Shown here piece by piece: positions 36,034-45,765 of a DNA stretch of 64,000 nucleotides. How positions within the stretch are numbered: position 1 is the stretch's first letter; every line of letters starts with the position of its first letter. The translations under genes and the position numbers were made by a program. The stretch covers positions 1 to 64,000 of the forward strand of contig JADGEI010000009.1 of assembly GCA_016744455.1 (NCBI GenBank). Reading direction: 5' to 3'. The notes under the pieces are model-generated. The model was given only the letters and a program-made list of their open reading frames with translations, was not told the origin of the DNA and did no database searches. Source of the stretch: Alcanivoracaceae bacterium. Its GTDB lineage: Bacteria; Pseudomonadota; Gammaproteobacteria; Xanthomonadales; Marinicellaceae.

Positions 36034-36349
36034 AATGTTTTCACTTCATATAATAATTGCTGCCAAATTGTGTTTTTGAATTTACTTTTAAAAACTCCAA
36101 AGTGACCAACTATAGCTACTTGAAAATCATTGGGTTTAAGCAGGATTGATTTCTTTTTGGTGTTTCTCAATTGTTTTAAAACGTTAAGGGTAGTTGGCTT
36201 TAGCCAACCTTTTAATAATGTTGACTAAAATCAACTGCCCATTTGAATTAATAAACATAACACTTTGTATTAGAAATTTATTTGCTCTATTTATAATATG
36301 GAGCATGAAAATAGTGCATAGCCATATAATCTATTTTTATTATTATACG
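36034..36349. other. Gene-free gap carrying a family B repeat
   Basis: This 316-bp gap between the S41 and MBL genes holds the family B palindrome (36186-36247) and nothing else recognised. The stretch 36250-36340 shares motifs (ACACTTTGT, then AGTGCATAGCC) with the gap at 47030-47104, so the repeat unit is at least 150 bp long. Confidence 0.6.
36186..36247. repeat. Family B palindromic repeat, copy 2
   Basis: AAGGGTAGTTGGCTTTAGCC and GACTAAAATCAACTGCCC form arms of an imperfect 20-bp inverted repeat about 17 bp apart. It is the best preserved copy, with the flanking sequence also shared with copy 4. Confidence 0.75.
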
Positions 36350-37813
36350 TTATTTTGCTTGCATTGATTTTTCAAGATCATCAAATGGAATTACAGTCTT
36401 TACTCCATAGTCAGCGACCGGCCAAGACTGAACTATTGTATCTATATTCAAGTCTAGTTCCATTATTGCATTATAAAGCCCTGTTTGTCGCTTGCTTGGT
36501 TTCTTTATTTCACCTTCTCTTGCTATCCAAACTAAATCACCCTCAAATAGTAATTTTTCTGCTGGGAAATAATAAATTAAGTAATCATTAGTGTGTGCTG
36601 ATTTACTTCCAATGAAATATATTTGCATTTCAAACTTACCGTCTGATATAGTTAAGCTGTCTTTTATTTCTTCAATTTGTAATGGTTTAGGTTGATTTTG
36701 TAAATTGTCTGGGGATAAAGTATGAGGCGCATTTGCTAGATAAGTAACGTAATCTTGGTTTGCTTTTGAGCATATGATTTTTGCTCCTTTATGGATGAAA
36801 GGTCGCAAACCACCTAAATAATGTGGATGGTAGTGCCCAAATACAAAATATCTAATCGGTTTGTTTGGAGCAATATTTTTTGCTTCATTAATAACCAGCT
36901 CTCCATTTTTGCTATTTAATGGAGCTTCAGCAACCAACAAAAAATTACTAAACTCAACAACCATGACCCTATCATCAGTATGTTTCAATTCAATAAAGTG
37001 AATATTTGGACTATATTTTTCAACTTTAATTTCTGGCGTTATTTCAACATCTTTTTTCAGTACGTAATCTGCAGGTTGCACTAAAAGTAGCGGTGGCTCT
37101 TTGAGAATATTTACTGCATCTGTGATTTTTACTTCATCTTTCACCTTACCATTTATTTTTTCAATTTTAATTGCTTTAGGGTAGGAAAGGCGCTTAATAG
37201 TTGAATAATCGCTGTAACTGAATGTACTCAATACATCTCCAAAAAATTCGTCATAACTTAATACGGTGATTTTCTCTAAAAGGTTATCAGATTTACGGAT
37301 ATATAATTGTACAATAGCCTTATTAATGATTGTTTTATAGATGGCGAAATCAGTATTACTTTCATTGTTATCGTATATCTTATGTTGATAGAAATAGTTT
37401 ATTAGGTTTAATGGAGAATATCGAATGTTTTTAAACACTTGGTTTTTATACATACTTTCAGTTACCCCAAATAACTCTTTGTCTCCATAATCCAATAAAA
37501 GCATAGTTGAATTATTTAATTGCGTTTTAGAATTGTACTTTTTACCCCTTACCACTAAGGAGTCTGATTTGAGAAAATTGTCAGCATTGAGCCAAACAGT
37601 TCCAGTACTATCATAATTGCTCTCTTGCCAAGGTTTAAAACTATGCTCTAATTCATTCCTTTTATCTGAGAAAGAAAATGTTAGATAATTATCTTTCAAA
37701 GGCTTGACTTGTCTTTCCCAACAATTCTCAAGAGCACTACTTGATTGAGCGTTAACCTGAAATATAAAAAATGCAATTACACCAATAACTATAAATCTAA
37801 ATTTTTGTTTCAT
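36350..37813 (-). CDS. Exported metallo-beta-lactamase-fold hydrolase
   Basis: A 487-residue protein with a signal peptide (1-22, QVNAQ). Residues about 270-470 carry the MBL motif HYHPHYLGG (HxHxxHxGG), HTNDYLIYYFP and FEGDLVWIA. The last residues lie inside the attC-like region. The 250-residue N-terminal domain is specific to exported Bacteroidetes MBL proteins of this form. The substrate is unknown. Confidence 0.82.
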   Translation of the reverse strand: MKQKFRFIVIGVIAFFIFQVNAQSSSALENCWERQVKPLKDNYLTFSFSDKRNELEHSFKPWQESNYDSTGTVWLNADNFLKSDSLVVRGKKYNSKTQLNNSTMLLLDYGDKELFGVTESMYKNQVFKNIRYSPLNLINYFYQHKIYDNNESNTDFAIYKTIINKAIVQLYIRKSDNLLEKITVLSYDEFFGDVLSTFSYSDYSTIKRLSYPKAIKIEKINGKVKDEVKITDAVNILKEPPLLLVQPADYVLKKDVEITPEIKVEKYSPNIHFIELKHTDDRVMVVEFSNFLLVAEAPLNSKNGELVINEAKNIAPNKPIRYFVFGHYHPHYLGGLRPFIHKGAKIICSKANQDYVTYLANAPHTLSPDNLQNQPKPLQIEEIKDSLTISDGKFEMQIYFIGSKSAHTNDYLIYYFPAEKLLFEGDLVWIAREGEIKKPSKRQTGLYNAIMELDLNIDTIVQSWPVADYGVKTVIPFDDLEKSMQAK

Positions 37814-37862
37814 TTTATAATTCTTTCCAAATAGTGATTCATATTTTGATAAGGCATTTTAA

Positions 37863-38060
37863 TTTTCTAACAAATTAAAATAATCTAACTTAATGGAGAG
37901 TTTATGCAAAGCCCTCTAATATAATACACCTCATTTTGTTTTAAGTTCCATTGTATTTTAAAACAGCAATAAACGATTTGTCGCCAAGCCTTCCTTGACT
38001 GGGAATTACAGGTATAAAGTTTGTGATTAAATCTGTTTGTTTAATCACTAATTCATATTG
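37863..38060 (-). pseudogene. Decayed second copy of the 43392-43718 gene
   Basis: Minus-strand sequence that aligns closely with 43399-43640: both share TTTTCTAACAAATTAAAATA at the end of the gene and TCTGTTTGTTTAATCACTAA further in. A stretch of about 50 bp present in the intact gene is missing here, and reading frame is lost. Part of a 500-bp gene-free gap (37814-38315). Confidence 0.75.
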
Positions 38061-38084
38061 CAGCGAGAAAGAATCAGAGTAACA

Positions 38085-38125
38085 AGTGTAAAAACAATGT
38101 ATTTAATTTTCATAACTTGACCTTA
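38085..38125 (-). pseudogene. Fragment of the VOC-lipoprotein gene start
   Basis: AGTGTAAAAACAATGTATTT and TTTTCATAA match the signal-peptide start and leader of the gene at 34640. The fragment lies directly beside the decayed copy of another accessory gene, which makes a mosaic scar of two cassettes. Confidence 0.65.
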
Positions 38126-38315
38126 AATTTAATCTATTTTACGACCTCTTGCTAAATCGTGCAAATGGCTTTCATTGGGTTTTGAATGAAAAACATAAAA
38201 CCCACGATATTTTTTGACCAAAATATGACGTACTTAATTAAATGCATACCATCATTAAAGGTGCTACAATTCTCGTGAAAAGAAAAAATTAATAAATCAG
38301 ATACGCTTTTTGTCT

Positions 38316-40322
38316 ATGAAAAATAATATTATTGAATTTGAAGAGTTTGTGTTAAACACACAATCAAGAGAATTAGTTAAGTCTGGCTTACCAGTTAAAT
38401 TAACAGGCAAAATGTACGAATTGCTTTTTATGTTTTTGCAAAATTCTGGCAAAGTTATCAATAAAGAAGCCATATACAAGGTGGTCTGGGAAGGCAGGGT
38501 TGTAAGCGATAGTACCTTGTATAAATTAATAGAATTATTAAGAAATGCTTTAGAAGAAGACCCTAAAAAACCTCAAATTATTCAAACAATTCATGGTGAA
38601 GGTTACTTGTTTACAAACCAAGTGGTTGTGCAAAAAAACTTACCAAACAAGGCAAAAAAAAACAACAAACCAAAACTTTATTCTTTGCTATTTATCTGCT
38701 TTTGTCTAGTTATGTGGTTAACTTACAATTTGACTCAGAACAAAATCATTTATTCATTTGATGATGTTTCAGTAAAAATAACATCTGATACTGAAAATCT
38801 TATAGCTAGTCACATCAGTAGTGGAGTTGATGTTTTTCTCACCGATTTAGTTAATATTGGTAGACTTGGTAAATTAGATAAAATTTCTGAGCATAATAGC
38901 ATTAAGAACAACTTATTTATTACTATTGATATTTTAAGTAAGCCAAATAAGCAACTCAGTGCGAATATCGAATACAAGTTAAATGACGAGATGATTAACC
39001 AATCTAAGGTTACAGAAAAATCTGTTGATTTATTAATTGAAAAAGTCATTCAAGAAGTCAAAACAACTCAAGCCACTAAATTAATTGTAAAACAAGCTGA
39101 AGCTGAATTTTCTAAAAACTTAAAAGCCAATCGCATACATGCATATGCCATTGGACTTAATCAGCAAGGGAATTATAAGACTGCAAAAAATGAATTGTTA
39201 CAAGCATTGTTGATAGATGAAAATTATAAAATGGCAAAATTTGATCTCTCCATATCAGAAAGAAATCTATCCAATTTGGATAAGTCTCTTGCCATAATAA
39301 ACAGTTTAGAAAAACAAAGTGAAAACCTTTATTTTTCTTTAAAAATCGCACGTTTAAAAGGCAATGTTTTGTTAAGCCAGAATCGATTAGAAGAAGCGAG
39401 AGAACAATATCTGTTGGCTATAGAATTAGCAATTGATATGAAATTAAAAGATGACATTCACATATTGTCTATCAACTTAAGCATCTTAAATAACAAGCTA
39501 TGCCAGTTTGACGAATCAATAAATATATTAAATAAAATCATTCTAGAAATGGAAAATGATTCAGACCTTTATCTCGGTTGGGCTTATAGTGCACTAGCTG
39601 AAACCTACAACACCATGAATGAAGTAAATAAATCCCTTGTTTTTACAGACAAGGCTATTTCTGTTTTTAAACGTCAAAATTTCACAAAAGAATTAGGGCG
39701 CAATTACCTAAGAAAAGCATGGCTGAACCTAGAGAAAGGCAATGAGTTGACCACCAATGATTATCTTGCGCGCGCTACAGAAATATACCAATCTAAAAAG
39801 TCAGAATTGGGTCTAGAAAACATTAACTTTGTGCGCTTTTATCAAGCCTTTATTAATGAAAATTATCCTTTAGCTCGTGAACATCTGTCCAAACAAGAAG
39901 TCATGATAAAAGCCTTAGATAATGATGCGTCAACATTAAGATACTATAAGGCTTTGGGTTTTTTTAATATGCACGAAAAAGACTATGATAATGCTTTTGT
40001 TTATTTTAAAAAATACGGAGAACTGTCTAAAAGCAAGCAATTGAATTACGCTCACTTTATGAGCTTTTTATACCGAGTGGAAGTTGAAATCAAAAGAAAC
40101 AAGCCAAGTGCTGCAAAATTTAACCTTGATTTAGCAGCGGCTAAAACGATACATCAACTCGATGAAGAGTTGATGTACAGAAAAGGCCTATTTGAATTTT
40201 ATATAAAAAATGATGTTAATAGTGCTGAAATATCCTTAAATTCAGCACTATCAAGGGCAAACAAAAAAGGTAATATGGTTTTAGCATTTCAAATTAATGA
40301 AACCTTAGAGTTCCTCAAATGA
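38316..40322 (+). CDS. Membrane-bound winged-helix regulator with TPR repeats (CadC/ToxR-like)
   Basis: The 668-residue protein starts with an OmpR-type winged helix (2-100; LLFMFLQNSGKVINKEAIY, then SDSTLYKLIELLRNAL and IQTIHGEGYLF). A membrane helix follows at about 123-140. The rest is extracytoplasmic with helical repeats resembling TPRs (from about 265 on). This is a ToxR/CadC-like one-component design. It is encoded on the opposite strand to the cassette genes and converges, with an 18-bp overlap, on the beta-helix protein gene. The ATG at 38316 is chosen over a TTG at 38310. Confidence 0.85.
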   Translation: MKNNIIEFEEFVLNTQSRELVKSGLPVKLTGKMYELLFMFLQNSGKVINKEAIYKVVWEGRVVSDSTLYKLIELLRNALEEDPKKPQIIQTIHGEGYLFTNQVVVQKNLPNKAKKNNKPKLYSLLFICFCLVMWLTYNLTQNKIIYSFDDVSVKITSDTENLIASHISSGVDVFLTDLVNIGRLGKLDKISEHNSIKNNLFITIDILSKPNKQLSANIEYKLNDEMINQSKVTEKSVDLLIEKVIQEVKTTQATKLIVKQAEAEFSKNLKANRIHAYAIGLNQQGNYKTAKNELLQALLIDENYKMAKFDLSISERNLSNLDKSLAIINSLEKQSENLYFSLKIARLKGNVLLSQNRLEEAREQYLLAIELAIDMKLKDDIHILSINLSILNNKLCQFDESINILNKIILEMENDSDLYLGWAYSALAETYNTMNEVNKSLVFTDKAISVFKRQNFTKELGRNYLRKAWLNLEKGNELTTNDYLARATEIYQSKKSELGLENINFVRFYQAFINENYPLAREHLSKQEVMIKALDNDASTLRYYKALGFFNMHEKDYDNAFVYFKKYGELSKSKQLNYAHFMSFLYRVEVEIKRNKPSAAKFNLDLAAAKTIHQLDEELMYRKGLFEFYIKNDVNSAEISLNSALSRANKKGNMVLAFQINETLEFLK

Positions 40323-42179
40323 ATCGTTAAATAATAAATCAGTTATAAATTCATAAGCGCCAATATCAAATGACCCTAAATCATCTACAATAAGCTGATT
40401 ATCTATCCCTCTATCGTTATAGTCCAAATCTTTAAATTGGGATTCATAAACTTGTGCAACTTCTTCGCACCTGTCTATAGCTATAGAATCGCTCATTAAC
40501 CTAAAGTCTTGATTTGGATTATCCATGAAGTTAACTGTGTCAATAATGGTTTGTTGGCTATTTGAGGCTGTAAAAGGGTCTGCTATATTAGAGATATTAC
40601 AATTTAAAACATAATTATTTGATGGGGGGCATAATGGAAGTTTATCTTCAATGATGTTCCCATGCGCTTTGAAACGTATGAAGGACGTATTTAACGTGGT
40701 TAATAAGTATTGATTAACTTTGTTATCAATTATTGTATTATAGGCTAAGTTAAAGTCTAACTGATGAGCTGTGTTTGTCTTTCTAATATAAAACAAATAA
40801 TCATCAAGGTGGAAATTGCTTCCATTATTACCATTATTAGTAATAATATTGCCTTCAAAAGTAAAGTTCCCCGCGGCATTGTTGTATAAAATGACACCCC
40901 AATCAGATCGATTGCCTTCAATCCATGATTGTGCCACCTTGACGTTTAATCCATCAGCAATGCCTGAATGGTTGGTAAAATTCATTAACCCGCCTTTTCC
41001 ATCATTAATGTCAGTGAAGTTGTTGATGAGTTGATTACATTTTGCTTTACTCCAACAACTATTATTTATTTGAGAAATGTTAATATTTATTTTCGAGTCT
41101 GCATGTTGTCCTACATTTCTAAAAGTAGCAATGCCAGCACCATTTAAAGATTGGTTCTCAGCAAGCAAAACACCTGATGCTGTGAGCTCACCATCGGTTA
41201 CTATATAAATTCCACCACCAATAAAATCTGCCGTATTACTGTTTATATTGAGTGGTTTTCCGTTAGTGGCAAGATTACTGCCGCTGTCAATATAAAGGTG
41301 AGGGGAGCCATAAGATGGGGTGTTCCTATCACCTAACAATAAAATACCCCCACCTCCATTTGTTGCATGGTTATGGTGTATGCCAATATCGCTGTTAATT
41401 AAATCATCTGTTCCAGAAAGATAATTAATATAACACCCATTATATGCCGCAATTCCACCACCTAATGAGGCTAAATTATTATAAACTCCTGATTCGTTTA
41501 ATAGAGTAATGCTAGAATTTCGACAATAAATCCCGCCACCATTTGCAGCTTGATTGTCAAAGACATTAACTTGGTACATTAGTAAGGAAGGAACACTCTG
41601 ATTTGTCGCATATAAACCATCCACAAATATTCCACCACCGCTTTGATTTAACGCACTACCACTAGAGGAAACATCTGAATTGATAAAATTTACAGTTGAG
41701 TCAAATTGTTCTAAACTCATAGCTGAACTTATTGAATCCGTTAAATTTAAATTCATAAGGTAAATGGTTTGACTTTCATTGGCGAGAATTCGAACTAAAT
41801 TATCTAATGTATTGTTTCCATTTATTGTGGTTTTATTGTTAGGTAATTCACTTGACTGAGCATCGGTACAATCATCATAGCCACCAACGATAGAAAATGT
41901 TTGATCTACATCTTGAGGAATAATAATTTGTTGATCAATTTCTATTTGATTTGTTATGCGGATATCGGCAATGCCAGAATTAATGATTGCATTAATTGAA
42001 TCATTTTGACTGTGATAATCGCAATTAACATCATCACCAAAGGTAGCAAATTGTCCTGATACTGAAAATTGACTCAGCTTTACAACCGTATTATTTAAAC
42101 TCTGCGGGTTATTAAGTCGGTCACTCGCGTAGAGACTGTTGAACATAATCATTAAGATACAAATAGATATAGTTTTCAT
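40305..42179 (-). CDS. Exported parallel beta-helix (polymorphic-repeat) protein
   Basis: A 624-residue protein with a signal peptide (1-18, LYAS). Repeated turns of the GGGI..... and N/D-rich type (SGGGIFVDG, NGGGIYCR, LGGGIAAYN, NGGGGILLLG, IGGGIYIVTD) indicate a right-handed beta helix, as in Pmp-like and choice-of-anchor proteins. The C-terminal tail ends LFNDSFEEL, a short acidic/aromatic tail of a type I associate with Marinicella-like bacteria. It is probably secreted or on the cell surface. The gene ends inside the convergent wHTH-TPR gene. It does not look like a cassette gene. Confidence 0.78.
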   Translation of the reverse strand: MKTISICILMIMFNSLYASDRLNNPQSLNNTVVKLSQFSVSGQFATFGDDVNCDYHSQNDSINAIINSGIADIRITNQIEIDQQIIIPQDVDQTFSIVGGYDDCTDAQSSELPNNKTTINGNNTLDNLVRILANESQTIYLMNLNLTDSISSAMSLEQFDSTVNFINSDVSSSGSALNQSGGGIFVDGLYATNQSVPSLLMYQVNVFDNQAANGGGIYCRNSSITLLNESGVYNNLASLGGGIAAYNGCYINYLSGTDDLINSDIGIHHNHATNGGGGILLLGDRNTPSYGSPHLYIDSGSNLATNGKPLNINSNTADFIGGGIYIVTDGELTASGVLLAENQSLNGAGIATFRNVGQHADSKININISQINNSCWSKAKCNQLINNFTDINDGKGGLMNFTNHSGIADGLNVKVAQSWIEGNRSDWGVILYNNAAGNFTFEGNIITNNGNNGSNFHLDDYLFYIRKTNTAHQLDFNLAYNTIIDNKVNQYLLTTLNTSFIRFKAHGNIIEDKLPLCPPSNNYVLNCNISNIADPFTASNSQQTIIDTVNFMDNPNQDFRLMSDSIAIDRCEEVAQVYESQFKDLDYNDRGIDNQLIVDDLGSFDIGAYEFITDLLFNDSFEEL

Positions 42180-42364
42180 TTTTACTCACATTTTTAAACA
42201 AACACCATTATCTATCAAGAGTGTTAAGTTTGATTCTGATTAAGTGTGATTAAGTCTGACTCTAGCCTAAATAGATTTTAATCAGAATTTATCAGACACA
42301 ATTTGCTTCATTGGTGTTTAAGATTGCACTGTTCAATTTTGAATTAAACTAATACGAGAAAAAT

Positions 42365-43210
42365 ATGAAAATTAATATAAAAAAATTATGTTCCATCTAT
42401 GTTTTAATATTTGTAACTACATTAACTAACGCACAATTACAATTATTCCCTTTTACTGAATTAAATGAAGATGTGCTCTTAGGGCAATCAGGTCTTATAC
42501 CAGAGTTCAATTCTTCAGACTATAATTTCATTGAATCAGGTGTTTATTGCTCTTTTGATGAAGATTGGCCTTGCGGTTCAACTGGGCCGTTTTTAGTTCC
42601 ATTTCCTTATGTTATTGACGGACCTATTGATCCACGCCTTTTTTTTGCTATAATTGACTATCAATTAGTCTTAATGCCCAAAAACATTTTAAGTATAAGT
42701 AATGGGTTTAAGCCTTTTACATCAAATCTAAATATCAGCAATGGCTTTTTGAAATTGCCAATAGACAGTGGCTTTGCAAAATTATTAGGTGTTGATGATA
42801 AGATTAGCAATAGTTTTTTTAAATTTAATGGTTTTAAAAAATTTGATAGTTTAAATCAGTTTACTCATATTAATGACTTGAAATCAACTACGATTGATCA
42901 AGTTCAATCAAATATTGTTCCATGGATTTCATCACAAACATTAGACTTAGAAAATCAAAATAACGCGTTTAATTATTCACAAATTTCTTTCAAGTCGAAA
43001 TTACTTAACAGGTTTGAAATGTGGGAAAGAATAGAGGTTATACTTGATGGGGTAATTGTTGAGACTAGTATAGGATCTTTGGTAATGATGTTAGATAACC
43101 CTTCTACTTATATTGTCTCAGTAATACATATTGATGATATTAAAATAATAAAAAACCATTCAAAGAATATTATTTCAACTACATATGGTGATGAAGCTAA
43201 TATAGAATAG
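42365..43210 (+). CDS. Exported protein of unknown function
   Basis: The 281-residue protein has a signal peptide (1-23, TNAQ) and no recognised domain. A region with repeated ISNGF (about residues 116-132) is followed by LG, N- and S-rich sequence. It is on the plus strand, divergent from the beta-helix protein gene by 185 bp, with a strong hairpin after the stop. Confidence 0.6.
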   Translation: MKINIKKLCSIYVLIFVTTLTNAQLQLFPFTELNEDVLLGQSGLIPEFNSSDYNFIESGVYCSFDEDWPCGSTGPFLVPFPYVIDGPIDPRLFFAIIDYQLVLMPKNILSISNGFKPFTSNLNISNGFLKLPIDSGFAKLLGVDDKISNSFFKFNGFKKFDSLNQFTHINDLKSTTIDQVQSNIVPWISSQTLDLENQNNAFNYSQISFKSKLLNRFEMWERIEVILDGVIVETSIGSLVMMLDNPSTYIVSVIHIDDIKIIKNHSKNIISTTYGDEANIE

Positions 43211-43235
43211 ATACCAATTTTTAATCTAAAAGAAA

Positions 43236-43270
43236 AAACAACTGTTGTTCAAGCAAAACAACAGTTGTTT
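43236..43270. terminator. Intrinsic terminator hairpin
   Basis: AACAACTGTTGTT pairs with AACAACAGTTGTT around a 6-base loop, 26 bp after the stop of the exported protein, with A-rich and T-rich flanks. It could work on both strands and also bounds the leftward gene at 43392. Confidence 0.7.
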
Positions 43271-43391
43271 ATTAGGCATAACTGTTTCATATTCTTACAA
43301 TGTGCAAAATGTTAATGGTAAGGTAATTTTCCAAAAATAACCTTAAAAAATAAAGGTTCAACTTATAAATGTGTGAAATTTTTATTTTATT

Positions 43392-43718
43392 TTATTTTTC
43401 TTGGTTTTCTAACAAATTAAAATAATTCAACTTAGTATAATAGATTTCATTTTGTTTTAAGTTCCATTCAATATTTAGACTTTGATAAAGAATTTCATCT
43501 TCGCTGCTCTCAATTACTTTTCCATTGTGTTTTAAAACAGCAATAACTGATTTGTCACCAAGCCCCCTTTGACCGGGCATTACTGGTATAAATCTTGAGA
43601 TTATATCTGTTTGTTTAATCACTAATTCGTATTGATTATTTAGACTTTGGCGAGTCGATATTATCCTCATTTTGTAATATGAATAGAAGCCAATAATTAA
43701 TAAAAGTAGCGAAAACAC
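43392..43718 (-). CDS. Small membrane-anchored protein, function unknown
   Basis: A 108-residue protein with an N-terminal helix (2-18) and a soluble part containing PVMPGQRGLGDKS and ESSEDEILYQSLNIEW. The end is KLNYFNLLENQEK. The family is not recognised. A decayed copy lies 5.3 kb to the left (37863-38060), showing duplication within the accessory region. Confidence 0.65.
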   Translation of the reverse strand: MFSLLLLIIGFYSYYKMRIISTRQSLNNQYELVIKQTDIISRFIPVMPGQRGLGDKSVIAVLKHNGKVIESSEDEILYQSLNIEWNLKQNEIYYTKLNYFNLLENQEK

Positions 43719-43780
43719 AATGAAAATAATTTTTACTGTTTTAATTTAGAATGCTCTTATCTGGTTATGATAATCTAAAG

Positions 43781-44290
43781 TTAATGTTCACAACAATACC
43801 AGACAACATCTTCACCGTCTGGTACATAAGGTGCAAATTTGTCAAATTCCATGCCGCATTTTTCCATCACATTTATCGATGCTTTATTATCCTTCATTGC
43901 GATAGCTATTATTCGTTTTAATTCGAGTTTATTAAATCCGTAGTTCAAAATAGCAAGAGAAGCTTCTGTTGCAAAACCTTTTCCCCAATGCTCTGGTGTG
44001 AATCGATAACCAAGATCAATTTCATCAAATTCAGGCAGGTATGCTAACCCAGCCCAACCAATGAAATGCATTCCATTTTTCAAGAAGGTGGCCCATCTTC
44101 CGTATCCATATTTTTCATAGTCGATTATTCTTGTCTCTATGGCCTTTTCCATTTCTTCTAAAGATGCAACCAGAGGGTCTCCGGTATACTTTTGTACCTC
44201 ATCATTAGAATGCAGCCGAAACATTGCTTCTTTGTCATCCAAAGTGATTTCTTTTAGCACTAATCTTTCGGTTTCTATTATGGTTTTCAT
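43781..44290 (-). CDS. GNAT acetyltransferase (RimJ/RimL type)
   Basis: A 169-residue protein with TERLVLKEITLDDKEAMF at the start, GYRFTPEHWGKGFATEAS as the acetyl-CoA motif and ASINVMEKCGMEFD near the end, the standard RimJ/RimL-like arrangement. The substrate is unknown. A partial degraded copy lies at 44914-45143. The gap after its start codon holds ACTAACAACG, a possible attC end. Confidence 0.88.
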   Translation of the reverse strand: MKTIIETERLVLKEITLDDKEAMFRLHSNDEVQKYTGDPLVASLEEMEKAIETRIIDYEKYGYGRWATFLKNGMHFIGWAGLAYLPEFDEIDLGYRFTPEHWGKGFATEASLAILNYGFNKLELKRIIAIAMKDNKASINVMEKCGMEFDKFAPYVPDGEDVVWYCCEH

Positions 44291-44348
44291 TTTATTACTA
44301 ACAACGTATTCGTTTGTATACTGACAATTCCTTTATTGATATTAACCC

Positions 44349-44849
44349 TTATTCTACATCAGTTGATGCTTTTATTGAACTGGCATGGTCTTTAATAATA
44401 TACCAATCTCCATCAATTTTTTCCAAATCATAGCTTACAATCATTTTGTTGAAATAGGACCGGCCATTTCTTTCTGGTTCTCGATATATAATTTCAGTAA
44501 TAGCCATTCCAAACCTATCGCCAATTTCAGTGTTTAAAATCTTTGTTTCAAATGTCCATGAACTATCTTTAAACCACTCACTGTGGTATTCCATAAATCC
44601 ACTAACACCCTGTATGATTGGTGATTTTGGGAGAATTAGTTGCATTTTACCGTTTGGTGCCATTGTGCTTTGTAACGTCTTAAGATCTCGATTTGATACA
44701 GCATCCAAGTGTTTTTGCATAGTATCTACAAAAGCTTGTTTACTTTGTGAAGAGTAAGTGTATATGTTTTCTACTTCTGCCTTTTTTTTACAGGAAATCA
44801 AAGGAGAATGCAAAACCAAGATAAGTAATGGGTATAGAATAAATTTCAT
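44349..44849 (-). CDS. SnoaL/DUF4440-like lipoprotein
   Basis: A 166-residue protein with a lipobox (PLISC, Cys 20) and a SnoaL/NTF2-like fold: QKHLDAVSNRDLKTLQSTM, GVSGFMEYHSEWF, DGDWYIIKDHAS. NTF2-like domains of this form occur in many Bacteroidetes lipoproteins. The function is unknown. The gene is one of two SnoaL-type genes in this part of the array. Confidence 0.78.
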   Translation of the reverse strand: MKFILYPLLILVLHSPLISCKKKAEVENIYTYSSQSKQAFVDTMQKHLDAVSNRDLKTLQSTMAPNGKMQLILPKSPIIQGVSGFMEYHSEWFKDSSWTFETKILNTEIGDRFGMAITEIIYREPERNGRSYFNKMIVSYDLEKIDGDWYIIKDHASSIKASTDVE

Positions 44850-44913
44850 TATAAAACTCCTAGTTATTTCTTTTTAAATATGTGTGCAACTACCTATATT
44901 GAATTGTTAATAT

Positions 44914-45143
44914 TTATAGCCAGCCTTGCCCAACCAATGAATTGTACTCCATTTTTTAATAAGCAGTCCATCTTCCGAATCTTTGATTTTCATAATCGAT
45001 GATCTTTGCCTCTATGACCTGTTCCATTTTTATTAAAGATTCAACTAAATAATCTCCGGTATACTTTTGTAGGTCAGACTGAGAATTTAACCGAAATATT
45101 GCCTCTTTGTCATCCAAGATTAGTTCTATTAATACTGGTTTTT
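44914..45143 (-). pseudogene. Degraded partial copy of the neighbouring GNAT gene
   Basis: Aligns with 44046-44270: both share GCCCAACCAATGAA, then CTCCGGTATACTTTTGTA and TTGCCTCTTTGTCATCCAA (with one change). Only the N-terminal half is present and the frame is broken. It lies in a 407-bp stretch (44850-45256) that has no intact gene. Confidence 0.82.
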
Positions 45144-45256
45144 AAACTTCCTTGGATTCATTATCAAACATCTCTATTCCCTTCGTTTATTTGTATTTTT
45201 TAGAGTGTCAAATTATTTGATTTAAATTTCGTTTTCTTGTTATTAAACTAGGTTGA

Positions 45257-45709
45257 TTATTCACTGTATATACGAATCACAGAAACTTTTCCATCTTCTA
45301 TTTCTAATACTTCTAGCCTAGTATAATTTAGCTCAACCAACTCACCATTTGGTCTTTTTGCCTTTGAAAGTGTCTTATAATTAAGTGTTATGACATTGGG
45401 AGAAGAATAAGAGTCTAATAATTTAACTTTGTATTCTGTATGAGCTCCTAGATAATGAGTCATTCCTTCTCGCATTCTTTCTTTTCCATCTGGATACCTT
45501 TTATCGTCTGGATCATATGGTAGGTGTTGATGCCCTAAATCAACTTTAAAAAAACTTAAATAATGCTCAAGGTCTTTTTTAGTGGCGTCTGGTTGTTGAG
45601 AGGCTTTCCAAGCCTCAAAATATTCTACAGCGAACTGTTTGGGATTAAAGTCTTTCGCATAAACTGGAAAAGTAAGTAATGTAAAAATTACAACCTTAAA
45701 TATACTCAT
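45257..45709 (-). CDS. Exported SnoaL-like protein
   Basis: The 150-residue protein has a signal peptide (MSIFKVVIF to VYA) and a SnoaL-like domain: FAVEYFEAWKAS, DLEHYLSFFK, ERMREGMTHYLGAHTEY. The function is unknown. A frame opening at 45772 would add 21 residues, but an AGGAG before the ATG at 45709 and a clean signal peptide point to the shorter form. A perfect palindrome stands 57 bp upstream of this start. Confidence 0.75.
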   Translation of the reverse strand: MSIFKVVIFTLLTFPVYAKDFNPKQFAVEYFEAWKASQQPDATKKDLEHYLSFFKVDLGHQHLPYDPDDKRYPDGKERMREGMTHYLGAHTEYKVKLLDSYSSPNVITLNYKTLSKAKRPNGELVELNYTRLEVLEIEDGKVSVIRIYSE

Positions 45710-45714
45710 AAAAT

Positions 45715-45719
45715 CTCCT
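45715..45719 (-). promoter_or_regulatory. Ribosome-binding site fixing the SnoaL start
   Basis: AGGAG on the minus strand, 5 bp before the ATG at 45709. It decides between this start and an upstream one at 45772. Confidence 0.65.
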
Positions 45720-45765
45720 AAAAACATAATTATTATGATAGAAACCATAGCATAACATTTCAAAA

